Of a stretch of DNA of 64,000 bases, positions 45,437 through 57,239 are shown piece by piece (within the stretch, counting starts at the first letter, position 1; each line of letters starts with the position of its first letter). Source of the DNA: Paulownia fortunei (taxonomy: Eukaryota > Streptophyta > Magnoliopsida > Lamiales > Paulowniaceae). Under the pieces are notes generated by a model. The model was not told the DNA's origin. It ran no database searches and saw nothing but the letters and a program-made list of their open reading frames with translations. Location: positions 17,413,445 to 17,477,444 of the forward strand of contig CM033107.1 of NCBI GenBank assembly GCA_019321725.1, written 5' to 3'. Made by a program: the position numbers and the translations under genes.

Positions 45437-46975
45437 GTAAAGAAGGCAGTCTAGCTACAGACTTTAAACAAAGCGCTTCTTGGGAGATAAACCAAACTCT
45501 CTTTTCTTGTTTTCGTGTGTGTTGTTTTATTTCTTGTTATTAGTGTATTGTTTCATATCATGATTATTTTTTCTTGATATTTTAATCATTTTTGCAGTCT
45601 AAATGCTGAAAATAAAAAAAAAACAAGGTTTTAACTCCGAAAGAACACCACCATTTTTCAGGAAAGTCCTCTAATTTTACAATTCTCTCAATCAATGAGG
45701 ACAATACTTATACTGAGTTTGGGGGCAATTTTAGGATAATTGCCTTGTTGTTTGAGACATTTAATGTTTATTTGTAGCTTGTTTTGGTTTATTGATTTGT
45801 TTAGTTTATTGATTGTCAAGTTTAGTGATCAACAATGTGCTTGTAAAAAAAATGAATATTTATAAATATACGTTTGTTTACATGCCTAAATATCAAAAAT
45901 TGATTTTATTTACTTAATGAGGTTTTGTGAATCTTGATGCACTAAGTAGTTTGTTGAGTTATATTTAATCATTTAGAGACAGTCAATGAGGTCTAATTAT
46001 TTCCTAAATGATCCCACCAATCTCTAGAACTTGCTTGATCACTAGTCGAGGTGAAATTCTAGGTGGCATAGTATTAAGGAAATGATTTAGGCCATTTGTG
46101 GACCGTTTGAGACTTCAAGCCAACCTATACTTAAATTATTCCCTAGTGTCCCTCTTGAGCCTATTGAAACAATTCTTTGGATAACCTATACACATTATCG
46201 AGCTTTAAAAAAAATCTAATATTGTACCATTTTTCATCTCATTTACACAATCATTCTTGAATGAATTGTTGTATTGAAAAAAAAAAGCAAAATCAAAAAG
46301 AAGAAAAGATCGAAAAAGGATGAAAATGAAGAGATTATGAATTGAGGTGTATGATTTGAACTTTCTAAAATAAATAGACCCCCATTGTATACAACAAAAG
46401 AAATAAGTTTGGGGGTAATCCAAGATCAAAAATAAGAAGAATGAGATGTTCAATAAAGAAAAATGAAGGGATTGATAAAGAAGTTGGTGTTCATTCATAA
46501 AAGTTCTAGTATGATTGTGTAAAATGAGTAAATTTTAGCTATAATTTTTTATATATTCCCACCATTACCTAAGCCTCACAATACAAGTTTTGGAAGTCCT
46601 TTTGATCTTTGATGCTATGATCTACCTATATTAGTGGAGACTAGTGCGAAAAACAAGCCTATGAAATTTGGTAAGCACTTCAAAAGTAGATCAAATATGA
46701 GTAGTTAGCTTTCTAAACCTATCCGAATGATAAATAAAATTTGATAAACTACTACTTTCACACTCACACACACAAGACCATGAAGTTAAGTGAAATCAAT
46801 ATGCATGTTAACATGTAAACTTTGTATATTTTTCTAATCATTTGAGATGAGATGTGAAAAAAAAAATCTTTCTCAACTTTCGCTACCTAATTAATAGAAG
46901 GGTTGTTATTGAGAATTTCATGTTTGATGATTGAGGACAAGCAAATCTTCAAGTTTGGAGGTATGTGATAAGTTG
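45437..46975 (+). other. 3' untranslated region of Athila-like element 2
   Basis: Begins with AAGCGCTTCTTGGGAG (45471-45486), identical in element 1, then GAGGACAAT and GAGTTTGGGGGCA at 45694-45726, and ends with the polypurine tract. No coding sequence. The overall order is the same as in element 1, which supports common descent. Confidence 0.6.
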
Positions 46976-48539
46976 GTTTTATACCAACAATTCATATATC
47001 TTTTGATTAACATTTGGTTTATTTTCAAGTGTTTTTACTATTTTTTATACATTTAGTTTGAAATTTTGTAGATAATGACAAAAGGAGAAGAAAATGGAAA
47101 AAAACCAAAAATTTGATTGAAATGTTGAAGAATCTAAATTGTAGTACAACTGATGGCAGTTTTTGTATTTCAATCATAAATCTTTGATAAATTATGATTT
47201 TGAATTGATTCTTGAACCAATAGAAATACAAGAGATATATCTATAACTTCTACATTTACCATAGAATCTAATTCTATCGATCTCAATTAGAAAAATCGAG
47301 TTCAAGAGTTAGCACTGGGCTGAAATTTTCTATTATAACACATCTTGGTATTTCAGGCATAAGTATCTCCACAAATTTTATAATTAGTCAATTTAAGTGT
47401 TTGTGAAAATCCAAGACATAGAGCTACAATTCATATGAAAATACTAAAAACTAATTCGGCTTAGAATAATCGATTTAAAGAGGCTGTAGATGCTGAAGAT
47501 AGAATGTTCAGCGCCTAGTTGTGCCAGACTGTCCAGTTAGCGCCTATGCATTGCCACACGGATAAAAGGGGCAAAATGGGTTTTTTGCTCTGTTTAGGGC
47601 TTCCCCCATTTGATTTTAAGGACCCCAAAGAGCCTCCAAAGGCATTCTGTATGTGATGAGTTGTTCTTGGACAGAAGAAGTGCTGCTGGACAGAAGGAGG
47701 AATCATTCTTGGGAGAAAGTCATTCTTGGAGACAAAGAGAGAACTTCAACCATTTCTTCCACTTCACAAATTGGTGAACAATTTCCATGCTCTTTCTTAT
47801 ATATTTCTTGATGTTATATTCATACATGATGAACAAAACATTTCTTTCTAGAGGATGATGTAACCTTATTTGATCATATGTTTTGAATTCCAAATATTAT
47901 TACTTCAATTTATTCATCTTGTTTGTGTTGTCTTGTTTAGTATTGCATCTTAATTATTTGGCCATTAATTGAGAGTGTTTGATGTATGAGATTCGATACT
48001 CAAAAGAGGGAATATTATACATGATCATAAAGATAACATAACTTAGCAATCATAGAGTTGAGAAGCTTATGAAACCTTTGATGTTTTGAAGAAGAATTCA
48101 TTGAACCTTTGTAGAGTTTTATTCTTGAGTTCTTACAGAGGTATTGAAATTCATATTAGAACTCATAATCAATTCATCACTCGAGAGAGGGAATTGATGA
48201 GCTTAGGAATTCTTGACTTACATGTATTGTTGACTTGAATTAGTATGTTTTGGAAGGAAGAAATACGTGATAATTAGGTAAGTCATTCCTCTAGAATTTT
48301 TTGTTCATAAAGTGTTTGTTATATTACATCTAAGAACTCTAGTTTTATCTTTGCAATTTTTATCTTATTCTATTTTGTTTACCAATCATCACTTGATTTT
48401 CTAGATAAAATTAGGATTATTTGAACTATAATACTTGCTGTAATTTTTTATTATAATTCTTGTGGATACTCAACTTAACTCACCATTGTATTAAAAGTTG
48501 ATACCGTGCGCTTGCGGTTTATAAAATATTTCACGAACA
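46976..48539 (+). repeat. 3' LTR of Athila-like element 2
   Basis: 1564 bp from TGATAAGTTGG to CACGAACA. Its first 250 bp follow the same order as the LTR of element 1 read on the minus strand, so this copy keeps the ancestral arrangement. The minus-strand frame at 47515-47706 is not a gene. Confidence 0.9.
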
Positions 48540-48689
48540 TTCCCATCTTTTAATTCTTCATCGAAGGAATGCACAAGCTTTCTTTTTTCTTTTTTCTTTT
48601 TTAGGGAGGTCATCACCACTTCCTTGTCGCTTCAAATTTGCAGATATTTCTCACAAAGTATTTGTATGGCATTCTCTCGACATCTGCTG

Positions 48690-49440
48690 ATCTCCGATAT
48701 CCTCACCTATGGCACGAAATAGATTCAAACTACGCCTCCCAAGGATCATGTTATATGTCGAAGGGGTGTTGACCACTAGAAATTTTACCATCTTTGTTCA
48801 TCTTCTAGGGTAGGATCCTAAAGAAAAAGAGAGAGCAACCTCCCCTAATGCTTCCACCATTTCACCTCCAAATCCTATCAATTGGGTGTTCACCGGACTC
48901 AATTGAGCATTGTCAATGTTGAGTTTCAAGAACGCATCATAGAAAATTATATCGGCAGAGCTTCCGTTATCAACTAAAATCTTCTTTACCCAAAAGTTGT
49001 AGAGAGTTGCTCAGATAACCAGGGCATAATTATGTTGCTCCTGCTGCCCTTCTAAGTCAAACTCTCTAAATTTCAGCTCTTATGTAGACCTTTGTAGTTG
49101 ATATACTTGTTCAGGTGGATGACCAAAAGGGGTATAGAATTGACTCCGCTTGTTGCGTGTACTAGGGCTCTCCTAGCATTTGATGAGTCTCCACTTGCTG
49201 GTCCTCTAGAGATGAATGCTATCACCCAAGTCCTTGGTAAATTATCTTCTCTTCCTCTACTCTGGTGCCTTTAACTGTCGCCTTTATTTTGCTCTCTATG
49301 TCTCTCGTACTGCTTAGGAGCATTACGTCGGCATTGATCTCGGGGGTTGTTATTGGCTCTATCAACAAACTCAGTTAGGTAGCCCTTGTGAATCAACCTT
49401 TCGATCTCTTGCTTTAAATGAAAACAATCTTTAGTGGTAT
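48690..49440 (-). pseudogene. Tat protease and gag zinc knuckle
   Basis: 49440-49300 reads CHFHQDRGNTTKDCFHLKQE and KGYLTEFV, the Tat-type knuckle region at the Gag end. The protease lies at 48990-48690: VKKILVDNGSSADIIFY carries an intact-looking D-N-G-S active site, followed by VNTQLIGFGGE and, after one stop, YNMILGRRSLN. Other frames between 49290 and 49000 are interrupted. It continues into the spacer sliver at 42890-42826 and then the reverse transcriptase, across the two insertions. Confidence 0.8.
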
Positions 49441-49450
49441 TCCCTCTATC

Positions 49451-50142
49451 TTAATGAAAATGACAATACATGTTAGATTTTGCGTTGGAAGGAGGAAGGC
49501 GTATTTTGTCTCTCTTTCTTTCTGGCCTCTCTTCATCTCGTTGCTTCCATTTTCTAGGAGCTATTAGTCCCATGGTTTCTTCAATGCGAATATATTTTTC
49601 AGCTCTTTGCAATAACTCTTCAAGCATCGCTGGAGGTTTTCCAACAATGGATTCTTTAAATCTCCCATGGTGGAAGTTTTGTTGCATTATTCCCGCTAAT
49701 AACTCATGATTGATATGGGGAACCTCATGAACACCTTCCACAAAATGTTTAACGTAATCACGAGTGGCTCTCTCTCTTTCTAAGGGATCAAGAATAAGTA
49801 CACGGTCATTTTTAGATATTTTTGAATAATGGAGAACTGGTGTAGAAAATGTTGAATAAGTTATTCTAAACTGGTAATTATTCCTCCAGGGAGTTTATTA
49901 AACCAAGTGAGAGCTTGTTTGGTTAACGTGGTTATGAAAATCTTGTAGTATGCCGCATCACTTAAATCATATATGTTAGCCTTTGTGTAAAACCTGTCTA
50001 GATACTTATGAGGATCACCAGTTGCATCATACTCTGGAAAATGGGTTATCTTGACTTCTATTAGGAGGGACTTCGCCAAGACAGCCGAAGAGTAGGGGTT
50101 GCGCTTCCGGGGGAGAATCGCTAGCGGGGCAGCATTCTCCAC
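49451..50142 (-). pseudogene. Tat gag
   Basis: Two frames. 50142-49861: YDATGDPHKYLDRFYTKANI, then LTKQALTWFNKLPGG, the conserved retrotransposon Gag core ('YDGTGDP-EHL-RF ... A-QWF-QLP'). After a frameshift and a gap of about 120 bp, 49741-49451: VPHINHELLAGIMQQNFHHG, then KPPAMLEELLQRAEKYIRIE, the C-terminal half. Capsid precursor, inactive. Confidence 0.85.
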
Positions 50143-50692
50143 CCAAGTATGTGTTCCAGGTAGATAAGTTAGTTGATCGCTATAAATGTGTGACCCTGCT
50201 AGTGGAGTTTACAGCATAGTGTACATCACCTTGGTATCGTTTCGTCGCTTGACCTTATCCTCTAATCGAGAAATACGACTGCTCATTTTCTTTTATGCTT
50301 TGTTATGAGGTAGAGTTGCAGGCCCCAACCCGTCTCGGTTCGGAGTAGAAGAAAAAGTGAGACTCCCTTGGGTGGTTTTTAGGGAGCACTTTCTATGATG
50401 GGCTACAACAAATAGAGCGACAACTTCAGCAGCGACCTTAGCCCTCGCTTCTTCAATCATCTTTCGTAGAACCTCTTTAGTAAGGTGGACTCTTAGTTCA
50501 TCCTGAAGTGGTGGGGTGGGTTTATGGGATTGTCAATGGGCGGTCGTCGAGCACTACCATTGTTCTGGACATTTCGAGTTAAAGGGTCAACTGCTTGTTC
50601 TAAGACTCTTCCTACTGGGGGATCACTTCCTTGGATGCCAGCCTCTCGACCTAATCTGGATCTGGTTTGCATTTCTTAATGATTAGGTAGCT
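50143..50692 (-). other. Tat leader and gag N-terminus
   Basis: Between the primer site and the recognisable Gag core. Minus-strand frames are open only in short pieces; a start codon for gag could not be chosen. Confidence 0.4.
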
Positions 50693-50713
50693 TTCCCATA
50701 GACAATGCCAAAA
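50693..50713 (-). other. Primer-binding site of the Tat element
   Basis: Minus-strand TTTTGGCATTGTCTATGGGA, close to the TTTGGCGCCGTCTGTGGGAA site common after Tat-group LTRs. The CpG-containing GCGCCG has become GCATTG. Confidence 0.75.
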
Positions 50714-50718
50714 TTTAA

Positions 50719-51099
50719 TGAATTTCACCTTATTCTAATGGAATTGACAAGCTAGATAGCTGTATGGTTGGAGAGCTGATCAGTCATGAACTTGGAGGAT
50801 TGCTACCTACATCACGAACTAGTGTTATGGGTGTCGGGGATTATTCAGCAAATACCCTCCGATGCTCAAGTCAGTAAGTTGAATATGGGAATTAAATTAA
50901 AAACTAGAGAATGCTTAAGGCTTAATCGATTATGTACCTTTCAATTATAAAATAAGATGGTATTTATAGTGAAAAATGAAATCTTCATGGGCTATCGAGT
51001 TTCTGGCCCATTAGAGAATTTTTCTTTTGGTCTCTAACTTCTTGGCCCACTCTTTTGATCTATATTATTTAAACTAATTTATTTGGGCTAGGCCTATCA
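50719..51099 (-). repeat. 5' LTR of the Tat element
   Basis: 381 bp, the partner of 29815-30177. A TATTTATAGTGAAAAATGAA block shared by both LTRs may hold the core promoter. Confidence 0.88.
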
Positions 51100-51662
51100 C
51101 CCATCTTCTCATTTGTTGATACAATATTTAACTTGCTTTCTTACACATCTTTTTGTCTTGTATGCCATGGATTTGCGTTTCCCCCTATTAAAATTGCACC
51201 ATGTATGCAAACCACACATAAACAACATACCTCTCACCACAAATTCTCTGCGACGGACACCGATCTGGCATCCTCTACTTCTCTTCTTCCTATTTCTTCA
51301 GTAGGAAAACTCCGTCCCATCATCGATGAAGAAGATATACAAGGTAGCATCCTTCAGCTATGGCATTTTTGCATTGTTGGGTTCTTTTGTGTTCTGGCTT
51401 GTTGGATTGATTTTGTTATGACCTTCATTCCTGGTTTATCGATCTACTTGTGCTCCTTCACATGTGACGTTTCTGCTACTTATTTGCAATTTTTTTTAAG
51501 AAATTGATTATGTGAGATTTTGCTTCCTATGATATTTTTTGTGGGGATTTCTTCAGTGATTAAACATGCTTTGGGCATTTAAACTATGAATAATATCTGA
51601 GTGGTGAATTTGTGCAATGGTGTATCGATTTACTTTATTTTTCCCCATTTGTTATATGGGTA
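51100..51662 (+). other. Interval with a 124-codon open frame of unknown nature
   Basis: The plus-strand frame 51133-51507 has two hydrophobic stretches near its C-terminus (LQLWHFCIVGFFCVLACWI). GAAGATATACAAGGTAGCAT near 51331 could contain a splice donor. I recognise no family. It could be a piece of a host gene or chance; the confidence refers to its being coding. Confidence 0.15.
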
Positions 51663-53407
51663 TGCTACAACTTTAAGATTGCAAATCCAAGTGCAATTTG
51701 TGTCAATTAATAAATTTCTTGAGAATTCGAGATCGATCCACATGAAAGTTGTTTAAAGTTTTCGAGTTTATATTTCTTAAAAAATGGGCTGAATGTGGTT
51801 TAGAATATAAAAAATATATATTATAACTAAGAGAAATCAAAATAATAAAAATATTGAGGATTAGGAATCCACTTTTGAGTTTTGGATAGAAGAATAGTTT
51901 TTTTTACGTCTTTTAAATGCAACAATTAGAATCCATATATAATGAAGGTTCCAATGAAAAGATGTTATCAAATAGTTCATGCATTAAGGTAATCATAATA
52001 TTATTTTACTGTTTGCAAATTATATCTTAACACTATACTTGTTTATAGGATTAAGTATTTATGCGCACCTTTTTCTACAACAAATCATAGTTTCACATTA
52101 GCAGTCGTTGGGATAGAATCGTACAATAAGCTAAATGAACCCAATTATTTATTATGCCATTGAAGATACATAAATCAAAAATCATCACAAAACAAGAAAG
52201 GTTTTAATGTCAATATTTATTTATGGGATCAAATATTTATGCATACCTTTGTCTACTATAAATTAAGGTTTCACATTAGCAGTCGGTGGGGTAGAACCAT
52301 ACAATAAGCTAAATGCACCCAAGTATTTGTTATGCCATTGGTGATACATAAATCAAGAATCTCCACTAAACAAGGAGGGTTTAAATCAAAAAATAGAAAA
52401 ATAAAACAACACACCTGAACATTATGTACTTTTATAACCATTCATCTTCTTCCATCAAGAGCTTCACTCTTTCTCCTCAGCTGAAATGAAATTTGGTACG
52501 ACATAATGAAAGTAGAAAAAACTAAAAATAGAAGAGAAACTAGAGAATACATTTCTATTACTACTAGAAACTTACATTACTATTAGAAAACTTAGCCTAA
52601 AGAAAGATAACAACAAAACTTTTTCCCCTTTTAAGGGTTTTTATTATGTTGAATGCCATTCAAAAGCCCCTATTTATAGTAGAGGAGTGTCTAAATTGGC
52701 ATATTCAAGTGTACTCCAAATTATCTTCAAATGTGATCTAAATTCATATGTATTTTTCAGATCCGAATTTTGTCATTCATTTTTCTCCATCCAATCAACT
52801 GATTTTGAAAAAGTAATTTTTTTCTTTAGCTTCTTTTTTCAACTTGAATCACCTAATTTCAACCACTAGGGAGAAAGTTATGCTTGATTTAAGAAGATGT
52901 GTCAACATTGATAGATTTCTTCCAATGCTCTCACTTGGACGAATTTTCTACTATAATCATTGGGCTAAGCGTCCAATAGCAAAGTTGTAGTCCTATCTCT
53001 TAGCTTTTAGATGAATTAATATTCAAGTCTATAGGGATTTTGAGCATAGAGTTATGCCCAAAATACCAAAACTGTACAAATCTAGAAACATGCCAATTTT
53101 GAGCCCAACAATCACTTGCAAAGTTTAAGTGATATCTTGTATATATTTTGATCTACACATGATGGATTTAGGCAAAAGTGGTCATTTTCTTCTAATTGTG
53201 ATGCTTCTTTGATCAAATGAAATATTATCTTGCAACTTGCTCACGAAACGTGTTGTCTTCTTCGATTTTATTTTGACTCTTTTTGATATCTTTTTATTAA
53301 TTGATTCCCTAACATAAAATATTAATAAAATTATAATATTAACAAGAATAAAGTAAGGAAAGTATAAAGTATTTGATACAAAAATAGATCATAATATGTA
53401 CTTATCA
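51663..53407 (-). repeat. 3' LTR of a third Athila-type element
   Basis: On the minus strand it begins TGATAAGTACATATT directly after a purine-rich ATATGGGGGAATT tract preceded by CTCGAGGACGAGCAAG (plus 53408-53450), the typical Athila 3' junction, and ends near TTGTAGCA. About 1745 bp. The second LTR is not in the window, so the left border is inferred from the TG...CA ends. Confidence 0.7.
52056..52382. repeat. Tandem duplication inside the LTR, period about 178 bp
   Basis: TATTTATGC-ACCTTT, TTTCACATTAGCAGTCG, TACAATAAGCTAAATG and TTATGCCATTG occur in the same order from 52056 and again from 52234, with moderate divergence. Confidence 0.85.
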
Positions 53408-53500
53408 AATTCCCCCATATTTAACCCTTGCTCGTCCTCGAGCAAGCCTAAAATAAACATAAATTATTCCACTTTCGTAGGAAATCACGATTACATTTAG

Positions 53501-53988
53501 CATATGCAACAAGCCTTTAAATCTCTATGTGGCCTATAGAGGATGAGTTATAGTCTCGTGAGGGTTACCAGCAGTGATACCCACAAACACCTATAATAAC
53601 TAACTTCAAACCATTATTCTCAGGAAGCAACAAAATAATATGGAAATGAAATCAAACAAGTATTGAATCTAATTGTTACATACTCAAGTGTGTGTGTGTG
53701 TGAATAGTTAATGTCAACAGTAACAAAGTCATATGCAATAAGCCTTTAAACCCCTATGTGGCCCATAGAGTATGAGTTATAGTCTCGTGCGGGTTTCTAG
53801 CAGTGATACCCACAAACACTTATAACTAACTTCAAATCATTATTCTCATGAAGCAACAAAATAATATGGAAATGAAATCAAACAAGTATTGAATTTAACT
53901 GTTAGTCATTCAAAAGTCAATATATTTCTACAGCATACTCAAATGTGTGTGTGTGAATAGTTAATGTCAATAGTAACAAAGCCATGCA
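53501..53988. repeat. Tandem duplication of about 230-260 bp
   Basis: The unit starting CATATGCAA-AAGCCTTTAAA at 53501 repeats from 53730, sharing GAGTTATAGTCTCGTG, AGCAGTGATACCCACAAACA and AATATGGAAATGAAATCAAA, through a short GT microsatellite and AGTTAATGTCAA. The first copy lacks about 30 bp present in the second. It lies in the 3' untranslated part of the third Athila-type element. Confidence 0.9.
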
Positions 53989-56099
53989 TATTTCAAACAA
54001 GTGAATTCCCATAAAACTTCATAAAAATCATCACCCAATGTCCAATTGAAGAGTTAAACATTATAGACTCTTCATTTGATACAAATATCCACTACACTGA
54101 AGGCACCACACGAAATTAAAAAGTTTTCAACAAAAGTTGTAATGGGGCCAAAGGGTAGGGATGTGGCTAAAATATAAAAGGATAATATGAAACAAAGGTT
54201 TTAAAAACTTCATGGAATTAGAGACAGAGATTATCAATGAAAAATTCTCATACTCCATAAATTTCAACACCAGGGTCTATTGTCATTGAATTGGACCACT
54301 TTTCATTATTTTTATTAATTTTGCAACATCTCATTTTTAGTTACAACTCGTAATATTTTTAACGCTTTGCAATTTTTTTAGTTTTTTAGAAGAAAAACTC
54401 TTCTATACTTATCTTCTATTTCAACCTAAATTTATTTTGCAAGCTATATATTTATAATGGAATGTCTCTTAAACTCCAAATTATTTTTAGAACAAGGGTA
54501 GGATAATAGTATATTTAAGCTAAGTAAGAAGATATGACTACAAAAAAAATGCTTGTTTATTGAAAGACTCAAAGTGGCTTACTATGGGGATGTTCTCTTT
54601 GAACATCACATGAGGAACAAAATAATTTGGTCGTGGTGCTAGAAAGTCTAATGCCGTAATTATTTTTCAAGTGGTACTCAAAGCCTACAGGTTTCTGATG
54701 AATGTTGAGTTATGCCTAAGAAACAACTTGAAATAATTCCTCCAGTATACCAAATCACTAGATAGAGTGATGAATACATCCGCATTGTTTAACATATTAG
54801 GTATTATGTCCTGAATATATGACATTTTTAGCTAATCTCTAATAGCCATCTGTGATATTTTGCACTGTTAATAGTTTTGGGATAACTCCTAAAAATTTGA
54901 CTCCTAATACATAAGCAGAAGTAGCAACACTCTTCATTAACCCCAAATTGTCTCCCCCATACACTAAATAATTTTTTTTTTCTCTTAAGATTCTACCAAA
55001 ATTATTGGTTGCCCCTATAAAGTTACCATTTTTTCTTGAATTGGTTCCACAAAAGATACAAATACAATTGAACTTGCAAGTGGAAGACTAATTTGTTTTT
55101 TTTTTTTTAAAGTGAGTTGTGCAAAAATGGAGTAAGTATGGTGTTATTTATTAAGGTGTGAACAAGGAATGCATTCAGTCTTTTTTTTGTCAGAAAGATT
55201 GAAAATAAGGACATAAAATTTAAAAATTTACTACTTATACATGAATGTACATGTATTTGTGATTGTGGCTCACATATTCCTCTAGTTTTAAGTCTAATAA
55301 TGCTTAAACGCCCTCTATGGGGTTGAGGATATGCTTTCCATCCAGTTATCTTATAAATTGGCTAACAGGGTCTTTTAATGTCAGATTTCTAATACTATAA
55401 CGCTCATATTAATCCCAAAAGTGACTCCATAAATTAAGAATTGCACGTTGTATTAATCCACATGAATGCATCTCAAGAGTCAATATAATGTCATCTGAAG
55501 ACTCCTTACTCAGTTCATCCACAATGAATTGAATTTTATCTTTTTTATTTTTAGAAACCAATTTTAAGGAACGACATTTTGTGTTGCAAGTCCATCAAGC
55601 ACATTTGTGATAAACTTGCATTTTTTCACCTTTTGTTTTTTTGAATATGTGTTTTTACCAAAACCAGACATGTGCCTAGTAAGCAAGTTTGAAAACTCAC
55701 CTGTTACTCTTACCTTTGCTTCAATTATCCATCGTATGTCCCCTAGGATTCCCTTGTGCATAAGCATCCTTAATCTTTCAATCTTGTTTATAAATTTTTA
55801 AAATTGCAATTTTCAGAAGAAAAGAAAATCTCTTCTTGAGAGTTAGAAAAATGTCATCCATTTTAAATAGAACAAGAAAAGAGAATAAGAAAAAAAGAGA
55901 AACTTTGTACAGAGATTTCAGTGGTTTGGGAAATTGATAAATCTAACTTCAATAGCCACAAAGTACCGTTATTCGCCACTTAACCGAAAAAATAAAAAAA
56001 TAAAAAAATAAAAGAAAAAAGCCTACAAAACAAACAAAGCTAGCGAAAATATGTATATATATACATATACTAATCATAATAAGGGTTAGAAAGAAAAAG
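53989..56099. other. Post-integrase region, no gene recognised
   Basis: Between integrase and the 3' LTR of the third Athila-type element on the minus strand. Athila elements often carry an extra frame here; only short frames remain, the longest being 67 codons at 55564-55767 (minus, Lys-rich, no known family). Confidence 0.4.
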
Positions 56100-56930
56100 A
56101 ATTTCCTCTCGTGAAATTGATTATCTAAAAACGATTTAAGTCTTTGTCTATTTACTTTGAATATGTTATCATTTCTAAGATTCTCAATGTCAATCGTCCC
56201 ATAAGGATATACCTCTTTTTCAACAAAAAGACCACCTACCTTGATCTAAATTTTCCAGGAAATAAATATAATCAAGAATTATAAAGCAAAACCTTTCATC
56301 AACCTCAAATGTTTTTTTTAATTTAATTATCATGAAATTCTTTGATTCTTTTTTTATGAATTTTAGAAATCTCGCATGCATCATTTCTCAATTCTTGAAA
56401 TTCATTGATTTGCAATTTGTGCAATTTTGAAGCTTCATCAAGGTTGAAGTTAAACATTTTGATTACCTAATAAGTTTTGTGTTCAAGTTCAAGAGGTAAA
56501 TGACGACAAGGTTTTCCATAAACTATCCTAAATGGAGACATGTCTAATGATGTTTTAAAAATAGTTTTATATGCCCAAAGTGTATCGTTAAATCTAAAAG
56601 ACCAATCTTTATGATTTGGGTTAACTGTCTTTTTCAAAATTTATTTTATCTTCCTATTTGCAATTCAACTTTTCCCTTTGTCTAAGGGTGATAAGGAGTT
56701 ACAATTTTATGTATGATTTCATATTTCCTCATTAAAGTTTCAAAAACTTTGTTACAAAAATATTTTCCCCTATTACTGATAATGGATCGAGGAATTCCAA
56801 ATCGACTTAAAATATTTTCTTTCAAAAATTTTATCACTATTTTGCAATCATTATTTCGACAGGGAATCACCCCTATCACCATTTTTATCACCTTTGCATT
56901 GAGATGTTTGCGCCTATAATGGCTACTAGG
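56100..56930 (-). pseudogene. Athila-type integrase fragment
   Basis: 56891-56682 reads KFLKENILSRFGIPRSIIS then NRGKYFCNKVFETLMRKYEI and TPYHP; the second catalytic aspartate of 'IISDGGSHF' is asparagine here. After stops, 56620-56300 gives FRFNDTLWAYKTIFKTSLDM, then SPFRIVYGKPCRHLPLELEH and LQINEFQELRNDA, the characteristic Athila integrase end. The N-terminal part and reverse transcriptase, expected to the right, are absent: sequence changes character near 56935. Confidence 0.82.
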
Positions 56931-57239
56931 GCTGATGCACGACCTTCATCACAATAGTCCTTAACCCTCGACGAAGAGAGACAACCCTAGAGTCATACCT
57001 TATTGTTAATTCAACAAAGACTACACGACTTGGCTCTAACTTAACCCGTACACTAATGAATGGAAGCTCTCTATAAAATAGGGGCATAACATAGACCTAT
57101 TTTCCATGGACAAGACCACTATTTCTTCCGTGCACACGACCACCTCATGAGCTACAAATGTTTCACATATTTTCTTTTTGATGGATGATGAGGAGAGATG
57201 GACCGTTGAGTTTGTATGTCCTAAGATGATATGCAGTGA
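56931..57239. other. Junction region, nothing recognised
   Basis: Sequence between the truncated Athila integrase and a Copia LTR-like block. A short minus-strand frame (57036-57260) looks accidental. Confidence 0.35.

Larger units (their letters stand above)
42896..48539 (+). mobile_element. Athila-like non-autonomous Gypsy element 2
   Basis: 5.64 kb with the target duplication TTCCC at 42891-42895 and 48540-48544. LTRs are 42896-44342 and 46976-48539. The primer site ACCGTTGCCGGGGA follows the left LTR, and a purine tract AAGTTTGGAGGTATG precedes the right one, so the strand is plus, opposite to element 1. LTR and 3' sequences are related to element 1 but clearly diverged, so these are sister families. 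Only fragments of gag and protease are present; there is no reverse transcriptase or integrase. The left LTR differs from the right by a small inversion and a deletion (see findings). Confidence 0.88.
29815..51099 (-). mobile_element. Tat-type Ty3/Gypsy retrotransposon with nested insertions
   Basis: Two similar LTRs in the same orientation (29815-30177 and 50719-51099) bound minus-strand gag, protease, reverse transcriptase, two RNase H-like parts and integrase, in Gypsy order. A second, archaeal-type RNase H after the first, no chromodomain, a primer site of the TTTGGC-TTGTCT-TGGGAA type and an extra gene on the opposite strand before the 3' LTR all fit the Tat lineage as described in plants. 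Two younger elements interrupt it at 36466-42820 and 42896-48539. Without them the element would be about 9.3 kb. No target duplication is seen (TAATA on the left, CCCAT on the right), so one flank has changed. All coding parts contain stops or frameshifts. Confidence 0.88.

Noticed and set aside
29805..51104. Target-site duplication for the Tat element
   Set aside because: Flanking 5-mers (TAATA and CCCAT) do not match, so a duplication cannot be claimed even though the LTR borders are clear.
51133..51507. Possible membrane protein gene next to the Tat LTR
   Set aside because: Two hydrophobic stretches and a possible splice donor are suggestive, but there is no family match, no second exon and no promoter evidence. 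Kept only as a low-confidence note.
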